Source: Prosthecomicrobium pneumaticum (GTDB lineage: Bacteria; Pseudomonadota; Alphaproteobacteria; Rhizobiales; Kaistiaceae). Taken from it: DNA of 64,000 bases. Position numbers and translations under genes: made by a program. Position 1 is the stretch's first letter, and every line of letters starts with the position of its first letter. Below, in pieces: positions 35,686 through 43,817 of this stretch. The notes beneath the pieces are model-generated. The model saw nothing but the letters and a program-made list of their open reading frames with translations. It had not been told where the DNA came from and made no database searches. The stretch is from the NCBI RefSeq assembly GCF_014199915.1, contig NZ_JACHOO010000004.1, positions 342,642-406,641 on the forward strand, read 5' to 3'.

Positions 35686-37004
35686 TCCGCCGCCCGCACC
35701 CGGCAGCGCCAGGCGAGCGAGACGCCGCGCGCCGAGAGGAAGACGAGGAGGGCGAGCCACAGGCCGTGCGTGCCGAGGAGCGGCTCGGCGACCGCCCACA
35801 CGGCGAGGAAAAGGACGAGCGAGACGAGCATCATGTTGCGCATGTCGCGCGACCAGGTGGCGCCGATGAAGACGCCGTCCATCTGGAAGGCGAGCACGCC
35901 GGCGACCGGGGTCAGCGCCGCCCAGACGAGATAGGTGCGCGCGGTCTCCCGCACAGCCGGGCTCGTCGTCATGAAATCGATCAGCGCCGGCCCGGCGAGG
36001 AGGAAGACGAGCGTCGCCGGCACGGCGAGGAGGAAGCCCCACAGCACGGTGAGCCGCACCGAGCGGTCGAAGGCCGGGCGGTAGTGCGCGCCGACGGCGC
36101 GGCCGGCATATTGCTCGGCGGCGGCGGCGAAGCCGTCGAGGAAATAGCCGCCGATCAGGAAGAAGTTCATCAGGATCGCATTCGCCCCGAGCACCACATC
36201 GCCCATCGCGGCGCCGCGCGCCGAGAAGAACGAGAAGGCGAAGAGGAGCACGAAGGAGCGGATCATGATGTCGCGGTTGACCGCGACCATCCGCCAGAGC
36301 GCGTGCCGGTCGAAGATGGCGGCCCGGCGGGGCAGCCGCTCGCGCGAGAGGACCCGGGCCGCGATCGCGAGGCCGATCACCGCCGTCGCCGCCTCGCCGA
36401 GCGTCGTGCCCCAGGCGGCGCCGACGACGCCATGGCCGAGGCCGAGCACGAACCACACCGTGAAGAGGATGTTGAGGCCGTTGAGCACGGTCTGCAAGAG
36501 GAGCGCGACGCCGGAGCGGCCGAGCCCGACCAGCCAGCCGAGCAGCACGTAATTGACGAGCGCGAAGGGGGTCGAGAGGATCCGCACCGTGAAATAATCG
36601 GCGAGCGCGGCCTGAACTTCGGGGCTGCCGCCGAGCCCGGCACGGGCGGCGGCGAGGATCGGCACCTGGAGCAGGATCGCGGCGAGGCCGGCGACCGCCG
36701 CGAGCACGAGGGCCCGCAGCACGATCGCTGCGATCTCGCGCCGGTCGCCGGCGCCGAGCGCCTGCGCGGTGAAGCCGGTGGTGCCGGCGCGCAGGAAGTT
36801 GAAGGTCGCGAAGATGAAGTCGAAGACGATCGCGCCGAGCGCGACGCCGCCGAGCAGCGCCGGATCGCCGAGCCGGCCGATCACCGTCATGTCGGCGAAG
36901 CCGAGCAGCGGCGTCGACAGATAGGCGAGCGTCATCGGCACGGCGACGGCGAGGATGCCGCGATGGGTGACGGCGAAGGGGCGGCTCTCGCGACGGGTCT
37001 GCAA
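35673..37004 (-). CDS. MATE-family efflux transporter (DinF-like)
   Basis: A 443-residue inner-membrane protein with about twelve helices in two similar halves. It shows typical MATE segments such as VPMTLAYLSTPLLGFADM, the NFLRAGTTGFTAQALGAGD loop and, in the second half, GGYFLDGFAAAAEQYAGRAVG. It would export drugs or metabolites by cation exchange. It resembles the DinF branch, but no lexA lies beside it, so SOS control is not implied. Divergent from the DarTG island. Confidence 0.92.
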   Translation of the reverse strand: MQTRRESRPFAVTHRGILAVAVPMTLAYLSTPLLGFADMTVIGRLGDPALLGGVALGAIVFDFIFATFNFLRAGTTGFTAQALGAGDRREIAAIVLRALVLAAVAGLAAILLQVPILAAARAGLGGSPEVQAALADYFTVRILSTPFALVNYVLLGWLVGLGRSGVALLLQTVLNGLNILFTVWFVLGLGHGVVGAAWGTTLGEAATAVIGLAIAARVLSRERLPRRAAIFDRHALWRMVAVNRDIMIRSFVLLFAFSFFSARGAAMGDVVLGANAILMNFFLIGGYFLDGFAAAAEQYAGRAVGAHYRPAFDRSVRLTVLWGFLLAVPATLVFLLAGPALIDFMTTSPAVRETARTYLVWAALTPVAGVLAFQMDGVFIGATWSRDMRNMMLVSLVLFLAVWAVAEPLLGTHGLWLALLVFLSARGVSLAWRCRVRAAETFA

Positions 37005-37091
37005 AGGGAACGGTCTCCGGGGCGCCGAGCGGTAGCCGCTTCGCGCCGCGCCGGGAAGGGCGGCCTCGGATCTTCGCCGGTCGCGTTGGCG

Positions 37092-37119
37092 ATGACAGAG
37101 GCGCCGGCCGTCCTATATG
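37092..37119 (+). promoter_or_regulatory. possible promoter upstream of darT
   Basis: ATGACA (37092-37097), a 16-base spacer and TATATG (37114-37119), 117 bases before the darT ATG. The hexamers match five and four of six consensus positions. The GC content falls sharply just after it, so it may instead be an original chromosomal promoter left beside the insertion. Confidence 0.3.
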
Positions 37120-37236
37120 CTCAGAGCGGGCGCCCCGCGGTAGCCTCTCAGTTTGAAAATCTTGTCAATAGCGTAGCCACGATACCCATTGCGGGCTGTG
37201 CTTGCCGCTAAGCATATGGCAGCCTACGCTCGAATC

Positions 37237-37869
37237 ATGTCCAAAGACCTTAACCCTGAGAAAGCGCTCATTTTCCGGATTGTCCACAGGGACAATATCG
37301 AGCCAATGCTGGTTGACGGTTGCCACTGCCGCGCAACCATGAAGGGCGTAAAATATACCGAGATTGGGAATCCTGAGCTGATCCAGAAGCGCACGGACAA
37401 GGCGGTTCCAATCGATCCGGGTGGTACTTTGAGCGACTACGTTCCCTTCTATTTCACGCCCTACAGTCCTATGCTGTATAATATTAAGACCGGTTACAAC
37501 GGGATCAAGCAGCGCCCGATGCGAGATATCGCGATCCTCGTATCTTCGCTTCATCGCCTAGCCAAGCTGAAGGTTCCGTTTGTGTTTACCGACCGGCATG
37601 CCTATCTGAAGTTGGCGCAATTCTCGGACGATTTGGCCGACTTGAATTGGATTATCTGGCCGACCCTGCAAGCGCGCGATTTCACGAAAGATGATATTGA
37701 CAAGTTCGAGAAATATCAGGCTGAAGCGCTTGTATATAGGCACGTCCCGATCGCTGCCCTGCTTGGCATCGTTTGCTATGACGAAGGCGCTATGGCCGAG
37801 ATCGAAGCTGCCGCCGCCAAAGCCGGCGCGAAGGTGAAGGTCAAGGCAGAAAGGAGATGGTTCCTCTGA
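37237..37869 (+). CDS. darT: DarT, ssDNA thymidine ADP-ribosyltransferase toxin
   Basis: A 210-residue toxin of the DUF4433 family that ADP-ribosylates thymidine in single-stranded DNA. Conserved landmarks: FRIVHRDNIEPML at the NAD site, YTEIGNPELIQKR, SDYVPFYFTPYSPMLY in the ARTT-adjacent region, and the catalytic-loop glutamate in YQAEALVYRHVP. ATG 37237 gives family length; upstream in-frame ATGs at 37189 and 37216 lack support. The stop shares one base with darG (TGATG). GC content is clearly below that of the surroundings, so it was likely acquired. The set of motifs appears complete and the toxin active. Confidence 0.93.
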   Translation: MSKDLNPEKALIFRIVHRDNIEPMLVDGCHCRATMKGVKYTEIGNPELIQKRTDKAVPIDPGGTLSDYVPFYFTPYSPMLYNIKTGYNGIKQRPMRDIAILVSSLHRLAKLKVPFVFTDRHAYLKLAQFSDDLADLNWIIWPTLQARDFTKDDIDKFEKYQAEALVYRHVPIAALLGIVCYDEGAMAEIEAAAAKAGAKVKVKAERRWFL

Positions 37870-38951
37870 TGGTCAAATTTGTCCATGGTAACCTCCTCGA
37901 AGCTGACACTGAAGCTCTGGTCAACACCGTCAACACCGTCGGGGTCATGGGGAAGGGCATCGCGTTGATGTTCAAAGAGGCGTTCCCCGAAAACTTCAAG
38001 CTCTATGAAGCTGCTTGCGATGACAAACGCGTGCGGCTTGGCGAGATGTTTGTTACGAAGCGGAACGACCTCTATGGCCCAAAATGGATAATCAACTTTC
38101 CTACGAAGTCTCACTGGCGATATCCGTCTAAGATTGAATGGATAGCGAAGGGTCTGGACGATCTCAAAGCCGTCGTGGAGTGTAACAACATCAGGTCCAT
38201 CGCTATTCCACCGTTAGGTGCTGGTAACGGGGGCTTGGATTGGCCTGATGTTCGCAAACTTATCGTTTCTAAGCTTGATTCTCTTAAAGACGTGGAAGTC
38301 GTGATTTATGAGCCAACTCGGCAATATCAGAATGTTGCCAAGCGTACAGGCGTCGATAAATTGACTCCAGCGCGAGCGTTGATAGCCGAGCTTGTCAGGA
38401 GGTATTGTGTTCTCGGAATCCAATGCTCTTTGCTCGAAGTTCAGAAGCTTGGCTATTTCGTGGAGAGATTCGCTAATCGAGATGGGCTTGGCGCGCTTCA
38501 TTTTGAATTCGGACCTAATAAATACGGCCCCTATTCGGACAGGATGAAGCATATGCTGAATGCCCTAGACGGAAGCTATTTGCATTGCGACAAACGACTT
38601 GGTGATGCCGGGCCTTTTGAACCCATTCGTTTCGATGATGGGAGAAAGGAGCTCGTTTCAGCTTACTTCTCCACCACTGATGCAAAGCCATATCGCGCAG
38701 CTTTGGAAGCCACGAGCAAACTTATCGACGGCTTTGAGTCCCCCCTAGGAATGGAGTTGCTTGCGACTGTCGATTGGCTGGTGTGTCACGAAAAAATCGT
38801 CCCTCAAGTTAGCGAGATCAGGGCAGCTCTGCGGAAGTGGCCCGGTGGCGAAGACGCTGCTGAGCGTAAGTTGCGACTGTTTGATGATCGTATCATCAAG
38901 GTGGCGCTAGATGCCCTCAAGGAAAGCTCTTTAGTGCAGCAGGCGAGCTAA
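37869..38951 (+). CDS. darG: DarG, macrodomain antitoxin
   Basis: A 360-residue protein. The N-terminal 150 residues form a macrodomain (VHGNLLEADTEALVNTVN, VGVMGKGIALMFKEAFP, IAIPPLGAGNGGLDW) that removes ADP-ribose from thymidine. The remaining 200 residues form the C-terminal domain that binds DarT. Start 37869 is preferred to 37857 because it is next to the darT stop and gives the usual MVKFVHGN start; an AAGGAG at 37851-37856 is 12 bases away. It shares one base with the following gene. Confidence 0.93.
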   Translation: MVKFVHGNLLEADTEALVNTVNTVGVMGKGIALMFKEAFPENFKLYEAACDDKRVRLGEMFVTKRNDLYGPKWIINFPTKSHWRYPSKIEWIAKGLDDLKAVVECNNIRSIAIPPLGAGNGGLDWPDVRKLIVSKLDSLKDVEVVIYEPTRQYQNVAKRTGVDKLTPARALIAELVRRYCVLGIQCSLLEVQKLGYFVERFANRDGLGALHFEFGPNKYGPYSDRMKHMLNALDGSYLHCDKRLGDAGPFEPIRFDDGRKELVSAYFSTTDAKPYRAALEATSKLIDGFESPLGMELLATVDWLVCHEKIVPQVSEIRAALRKWPGGEDAAERKLRLFDDRIIKVALDALKESSLVQQAS

Positions 38952-39181
38952 TGCCCACGGGACCCAAAGGCCAGAAGCGACCAGCCGACCTGATCGGCAG
39001 CGCCGTCCGCGTTATGCGCATTGCCACAGGCGAGGAAGCCGATCAGGTGCAGGTCGACGGCAAGAGTGCTGCCGCCAAAGAGCTTGGCTCAAAAGGCGGA
39101 AAGAAGCGAGCCGAGAACATGACGCCGGAGCGTCGTGCTGAGATCGCGAGGAGGGCGGCGGAAAAGCGCTGGCGAAAGTAA
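38951..39181 (+). CDS. small basic protein, third gene of the DarTG operon
   Basis: A 76-residue, strongly basic protein starting at an ATG that overlaps the darG stop by one base (TAATG). It begins MPTGPKGQKRPADLIGSAV and ends in a lysine and arginine-rich helix (KELGSKGGKKRAENMTPERR, then RRAAEKRWRK). The family is recalled as histone H1-like or RNA-binding annotated small proteins scattered in rhizobial genomes, often without a tested role. Its coupling to darG means it is translated with the toxin-antitoxin pair. A role as nucleic-acid-binding accessory, or a passenger gene, is possible. Confidence 0.75.
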   Translation: MPTGPKGQKRPADLIGSAVRVMRIATGEEADQVQVDGKSAAAKELGSKGGKKRAENMTPERRAEIARRAAEKRWRK

Positions 39182-39313
39182 GTGCCGGGCGTGCGGATGC
39201 GCGGCGTGCCGCTCGTCGGGGTGATCGGCGGGGGCTACTCGGACGATCTCGACGCGCTCGCCGACCGTCACGCGATTCTCCACCGCAGCGCGGCGGCGCT
39301 CGCCGGCGCCTGA
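39182..39313 (+). pseudogene. histone-deacetylase-family protein, C-terminal stub
   Basis: The 43 codons before the TGA at 39311 read VPLVGVIGGGYSDDLDALAD then RHAILHRSAAALAGA, which fits the last 40 residues of rhizobial histone deacetylase-superfamily (acetoin utilisation-like) proteins. The remaining 260 or so residues are missing; the sequence before it is the DarTG operon, which ends one base earlier. The stub has returned to high GC. The simplest reading is that DarTG replaced or interrupted the rest of this gene. Confidence 0.65.
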
Positions 39314-39319
39314 GCGGCG

Positions 39320-40033
39320 TCAGCCGGCGAGAAGGCGGGCGGCGGCGACGGGGTGGACCGTCTCCGCGCCGCACACCCAGGCATGGAAGGCGCGGCCGCG
39401 GAAGAGCGTCGAGAAGGCGGGGTCGAGCACGTTGAGGCCGCCCGCATAGGCGCCGAAGGCGGGCAGGACGAGACGGTGCGGGTCGGCGGCGAAACAGCGG
39501 CGCCGGAGCGAGCGGCCGCGCGCCGCAACCCGCGCCGCGGGATGGAGGTGACCGGCGATCTCGCCCGGCAGGGCGCCGGCCCGCGGCTCGTGCCGGACAT
39601 GGAGCGGCCCGATCGCCAGTTCCGAGGTCGCCCAGCCGCCGACGCCTTCGGGCGGCTCGGGATCGTGATTGCCGGCGATCCAGATCCATTCCGCGGCCGC
39701 GGTGAGGCCGACGAGCGTCTCGCGGTCGGCGGCGGCGAGCCGTTCCGCGCCGCGCCGGTCGTGAAAACTGTCGCCGAGCGCGATGATGCGGGCGGGCTCG
39801 AGCCGCACGGCGAGGGCGGCGAGCCGGGCGAGCGTCGCCCCGGTGTCGTAGGGCGGCAGGAGCATGCCGCGGCGGGCGAAGGACGAGCCCTTCTCGAGAT
39901 GCAGATCGGCGACGATCAGCGTGCGCTCCGCCGCCCACCACAGCGCGCCCTCGGCGAGCAGGGAAAGCGCCACGCCGGCGAGCCGGAAGGGCGCCGGCGT
40001 GGCACAGAAGAGGGGGCGGGTCGGCGGCGTCAT
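39320..40033 (-). CDS. pdeM: ligase-associated DNA damage response endonuclease PdeM (metallophosphoesterase)
   Basis: A 237-residue calcineurin-like phosphoesterase. Metal motifs are in order: DLHLEKG, ALGDSFHD, AGNHDPEP, and GHLHPAA with a later HRLVLPAFGAYAGG. The family (Pe/MPE) is a Mn-dependent DNA nuclease that is nearly always clustered with the Lhr-like helicase, exonuclease and ligase found next to it here. It follows the helicase gene by 45 bases on the same strand. It could trim damaged DNA ends before ligation. Confidence 0.92.
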   Translation of the reverse strand: MTPPTRPLFCATPAPFRLAGVALSLLAEGALWWAAERTLIVADLHLEKGSSFARRGMLLPPYDTGATLARLAALAVRLEPARIIALGDSFHDRRGAERLAAADRETLVGLTAAAEWIWIAGNHDPEPPEGVGGWATSELAIGPLHVRHEPRAGALPGEIAGHLHPAARVAARGRSLRRRCFAADPHRLVLPAFGAYAGGLNVLDPAFSTLFRGRAFHAWVCGAETVHPVAAARLLAG

Positions 40034-40078
40034 CGGGTTCGGCGGGTCGGGTCTCGTCTGTCGGGTCGACGGGTCTCG

Positions 40079-42601
40079 TCAGGCGGGGGCTTCGCCCATC
40101 GCCTCGCGGATCAGATCGTCGGCTTCCTCGCGCAGCATCAGGTCGGGGTCGGCGCCGGCCACCGCCTCCTTGCCGATTTCGAGCATGGCGGGGACGGCGA
40201 GCGGCGAGATCCGGTCGAGGCGCTGATGCACGATTCGGCCTTCGATCCGGGACAGCATGTCGGAAAGCCGGCGAATGTCGAGCAGGCCGCGCGCCGCATC
40301 GGCCCAGGTGGCGCGCAAGAGGATGTGGTCGGGCTCGTGGCTGCGCAGCACGTCATAGACGAGATCGGTGGAGACCGTCATCTGCCGGCCGGTCTTCTCC
40401 TCGCCGGGGTGCCGCCGCTCGACGAGGCCGGAAATGATCGCGCAGGTGCGGAAGGAGCGCTTGAGGAGATAGCTCTCCGCCATCCACGCCTCGAGATCGT
40501 CGCCGAGCATGTCGGCGTCGAACAGCGCGCCGATCGCCGGCCGGCCGGCGGCGAAGGCGGCGCCGAGATCGCCGAGCGCCCAGACGGCGAGGGCGTAATC
40601 GTTGGCGACGAAGCCGATCGGCGACAGGCGCGCCCGCTCGAGCCGGCGGGTCAGCAGCATGCCGAGCGTCTGGTGGGCGAGCCGGCCCTCGAAGGAATAG
40701 GCGACCATGTAGAACCGGTTGCCGCGCGGAAACGTCTCGACGAGCAGTTCGTCGCCGCCCGGCAGGACGGACACCTCGCCCTGCAGCCGCAGCCAGTCGG
40801 CGACCTGTTCGGGCAGCGCGCTCCATTTGTCCGGGTCGGCGAGCATCGCCCGGACGCCGGCGGCGAGATGGGTGGACAGCGGGAACTTGCCGCCGGCATA
40901 GGCCGGCACCTTCGGCTGCTCGTCCGCCGTGCGGGTGGCGAGCGCGTCGTTGTCGCGCATGCCCTCGAAGCGGAGCACCGTGCCGGCGAAGAGGAAGGTG
41001 TCGCCGGGCGACAGCGTCTCGACGAAATATTCCTCGACCTCGCCGAGCACCCGGGCGCTCGGCCGGAGCGGCCCGCCGCCGCGGCGGGAGGCGAGCCGCA
41101 CCTTGACGTGCGGCGCCTCGACGATGGTGCCGACATTGAGCCGGTATTGCTGCGCGATGCGCGGATGGGTGATCCGCCACAGCCCGTCCGCGCCACGGCG
41201 GATCTTGGCGTAGCGTTCATAGGCGCGCAGCGCATAGCCGCCGGTGGCGACGAAATCGACGACCCGCTCGAAGGTCTCCCAGTCGAGCGCGCGATAGGGC
41301 GCGGCCGACACGATCTCGTCGTGGAGCGCGACGGCGTCGAAGGGCGCCGCGCAGGCCATGCCCAGCACGTGCTGCGCCAGCACGTCGAGCGCGCCGGGCA
41401 GCGGCCGCTCGGTGTCCTGGACGCCGGCGGCGCTCGCTTCCAGCGCGGCGCGGCACTCCATCGCCTCGAACCGGTTCGACGGCACGAGGAGGGCGCGGGA
41501 CGGCTCGTCGAGCCGGTGGTTGGCGCGGCCGATGCGCTGCGCCAGCCGGCTCGCCCCCTTCGGCGCGCCGACATGGATGACGAGATCGACATCGCCCCAG
41601 TCGATGCCGAGATCGAGCGTCGAGGTGGCGACGACGGCGCGCAAGGTCCCCGCCGCCATCGCCGCCTCGACGCGGCGGCGCTGGCCGACCTCGAGCGAGC
41701 CGTGATGGAGGGCGATCGGCAGCGCGTCCTCGTTGACGCGCCACAGTTCGGCGAAGGTCCGCTCCGCCTGGCTGCGGGTGTTGACGAAGACGAGCGTCAT
41801 CTTCGCCGCCTTGATCGCGGCATAGATCTCGTCGGTCGCATAGACCGTGGTGTGGCCGGCCCAGGGCACGCGGTTCACCGAATCGAGCACGGTGATCTCC
41901 GGCTTCGCACCGGCGGGCGCCGTGACGAGGTCGGCGAGGGCGGCGGGCGCCCCGGCGGTCTGGCCGACGAGCCAGAGGCGGAGGTCGTCGGGCTCGGAGA
42001 CGGTCGCGGACAGGCCGACGGTGCGCAGATGAGGCCGCAGCCGTCTGAGGCGCGCGAGACCGAGGGCGAGCAGGTCGCCGCGCTTGGTCGTGACGAGCGC
42101 GTGCAGCTCGTCGAAGATCACCGTGTCGAGGTCGCCGAAGAAGCGATCGGCGTCAGGGAGGGAGAGGAGAAGGGCGAGCTGCTCGGGCGTCGTCAGCAGG
42201 ATGTCGGGTGGCTTCTCTCGCTGGCGCTGGCGCTTGTGCGCCGGGGTGTCGCCGGTCCGGGTCTCGATCGCGATCGGCAGCGCCATCTCGCGTGCCGGGG
42301 TCTCGAGATTGCGGGCGATGTCGACGGCGAGCGCCTTCAAGGGCGAGATGTAGAGCGTGTGCGGGCCGCGGCGGGTGTCGGCGGGCGGCCGCTCGGCGAG
42401 CGCGACGAGGCTCGGCAGGAAGCCGGCGAGCGTCTTGCCGGCGCCGGTCGGGGCGATCAGGAGCACCGAGCGGCCGTCGGCGGCCTTTTCGAGCATGGCG
42501 ATCTGGTGCGGCCGCGGCGCCCAGCCGCGCCGGGCGAACCAGTCGAGGAAGCGGCCCGGCAGCAGCCGGTCCGCCGCTGCGGGCTGAGGCTGCGCGGTCA
42601 C
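40079..42601 (-). CDS. ligase-associated DNA damage response DEXH helicase (Lhr-like)
   Basis: An 840-residue Lhr-core superfamily 2 helicase. Motifs: Walker A APTGAGKTLAGFLP, motif II as DELHALV, motif III as LSATVSEP, motif VI as AQRIGRANHR. The C-terminal 350 residues form the winged-helix and beta-barrel core typical of Lhr. I chose GTG 42601 because it begins the conserved part (LLPGRFLDWFARRGW); the frame stays open a further 58 codons through repeat sequence, which is unlikely to be translated. It unwinds DNA with ATP and is expected to act with the ligase, exonuclease and PdeM. Confidence 0.92.
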   Translation of the reverse strand: MTAQPQPAAADRLLPGRFLDWFARRGWAPRPHQIAMLEKAADGRSVLLIAPTGAGKTLAGFLPSLVALAERPPADTRRGPHTLYISPLKALAVDIARNLETPAREMALPIAIETRTGDTPAHKRQRQREKPPDILLTTPEQLALLLSLPDADRFFGDLDTVIFDELHALVTTKRGDLLALGLARLRRLRPHLRTVGLSATVSEPDDLRLWLVGQTAGAPAALADLVTAPAGAKPEITVLDSVNRVPWAGHTTVYATDEIYAAIKAAKMTLVFVNTRSQAERTFAELWRVNEDALPIALHHGSLEVGQRRRVEAAMAAGTLRAVVATSTLDLGIDWGDVDLVIHVGAPKGASRLAQRIGRANHRLDEPSRALLVPSNRFEAMECRAALEASAAGVQDTERPLPGALDVLAQHVLGMACAAPFDAVALHDEIVSAAPYRALDWETFERVVDFVATGGYALRAYERYAKIRRGADGLWRITHPRIAQQYRLNVGTIVEAPHVKVRLASRRGGGPLRPSARVLGEVEEYFVETLSPGDTFLFAGTVLRFEGMRDNDALATRTADEQPKVPAYAGGKFPLSTHLAAGVRAMLADPDKWSALPEQVADWLRLQGEVSVLPGGDELLVETFPRGNRFYMVAYSFEGRLAHQTLGMLLTRRLERARLSPIGFVANDYALAVWALGDLGAAFAAGRPAIGALFDADMLGDDLEAWMAESYLLKRSFRTCAIISGLVERRHPGEEKTGRQMTVSTDLVYDVLRSHEPDHILLRATWADAARGLLDIRRLSDMLSRIEGRIVHQRLDRISPLAVPAMLEIGKEAVAGADPDLMLREEADDLIREAMGEAPA

Positions 42602-43817
42602 GGAGAAAAGAGGTAGGCCGCGGACGGGGCGGTGTCGAGGGCGGGGCCTCGCGGGAGACAGCACCGGAACGCCGAGCGTCCTATCCTCCCCCGGGCACCC
42701 GTCACCCCGGCCTCCGTGCCGGGGGTCCATACTCGTGACGCCGGGCGGCCCGAGCGCCGCCGCCACGCCGCGCACCCGTCATCCACGGCGAAAGCCGAGA
42801 CCGATCGCGCAGAGCTCGGGCAGGGTCCGATCGAGGTGACCGTCGCGCGGCTCGAGGGGGCCCGGCTTTCGCCGGGATGACGGGTGGCGCCGTCGTTCCA
42901 AGACACCCGCCCGCACGATTATGGATGCCGGCACGGAGGCCGGCATGACGGGTGGAGGGGGTGTTCGACGACCTCACGAGGAGGTGCGAGGGCGGGGCCT
43001 CGCGGGAGACAGCACCGGAACGCCGAGCGTCCTATCCTCCCCCGGGCACCCGTCACCCCGGCCTCCGTGCCGGGGTCCATACTCGTGACGCGGGACGGCC
43101 CGAGGACGCAGAGCGCCGGCTCTCCCCCGGGCACCCGTCACCCCGGCCTCCGTGCCGGGGTCCATACCCGGGACGCGGGGCGGCCCGAGCACCGCCGCCA
43201 TGCCGCGCACCCGTTATCCACGGCGAAAGCCGACACCGATCGAGCAGAGCTCGGGCAGGGTCCGATCGAGGTGACCGTCGCGCGGCTCGATGGGTCCCGG
43301 CTTTCGCCGGGATGACGGGTGGCGCCGTCGTTCCAAGACACCCGCCCGCACGATTATGGATGCCGGCACGGAGGCCGGCATGACGGGTGGAGGGGGTGTT
43401 CGACGACCTCACGAGGAGGTGCGAGGGGGAAGCCGACGGGACGGCCCGAGGACACAGAGCGCCGGCTCTCCCCCGAGCACCCGTCACCCCGGCCTCCGTG
43501 CCGGGGTCCATACTCGTGACGCGGGGCGGCCCGAGCGCCGCCGCCACGCCGCGCACTCGTCATCCACGGCGAAAGCCGACACCGATCGAGCAGAGCTCGG
43601 GCAGGGTCCGATCGAGGTGACCGTCGCGCGGCTCGAGGTGTCCTGCCTTTCGCCGGCATGACGGGTGGCGCTGTCGTTCCAAGACACCCACCCGCACGAT
43701 TATGGATGCCGGCACGGAGGCCGGCATGACGGGCCCTTTGGGGTGGGGCGTCCTTCTCGCGCGCGGCGAGGGCCGCTCCTACCGTTCGCCGCGGCGGCGC
43801 CCTATCTCTTCACGGCG
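42602..43817. repeat. R2 repeat array in the divergent gap of the repair locus
   Basis: This 1.2 kb gap holds seven R2 palindromes: CCCCGGC/GCCGGGG forms at 42705, 43056, 43141 and 43487, and ATGCCGGC/GCCGGCAT forms at 42925, 43360 and 43706. They lie in larger imperfect units. A 220-base block beginning CGCACCCGT occurs at 42771, 43206 and 43552 (spacings 435 and 346) and runs through CTCGGGCAGGGTCCGATCGA and CGCACGATTATGGATGCCGG. No protein-like frame is credible, although many open frames exist because of high GC. The promoters of the divergent helicase and exonuclease genes must lie within or beside it. Confidence 0.9.

Noticed and set aside
42602..42775. 58 extra N-terminal codons on the Lhr-like helicase
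   Set aside because: The codons are read from the R2 repeat and carry no family similarity; GTG 42601 begins the conserved region.
42602..43817. CRISPR array
   Set aside because: The repeats are long, irregularly spaced (346 and 435 bases) and self-complementary. There are no unique spacers of constant length and no cas genes.
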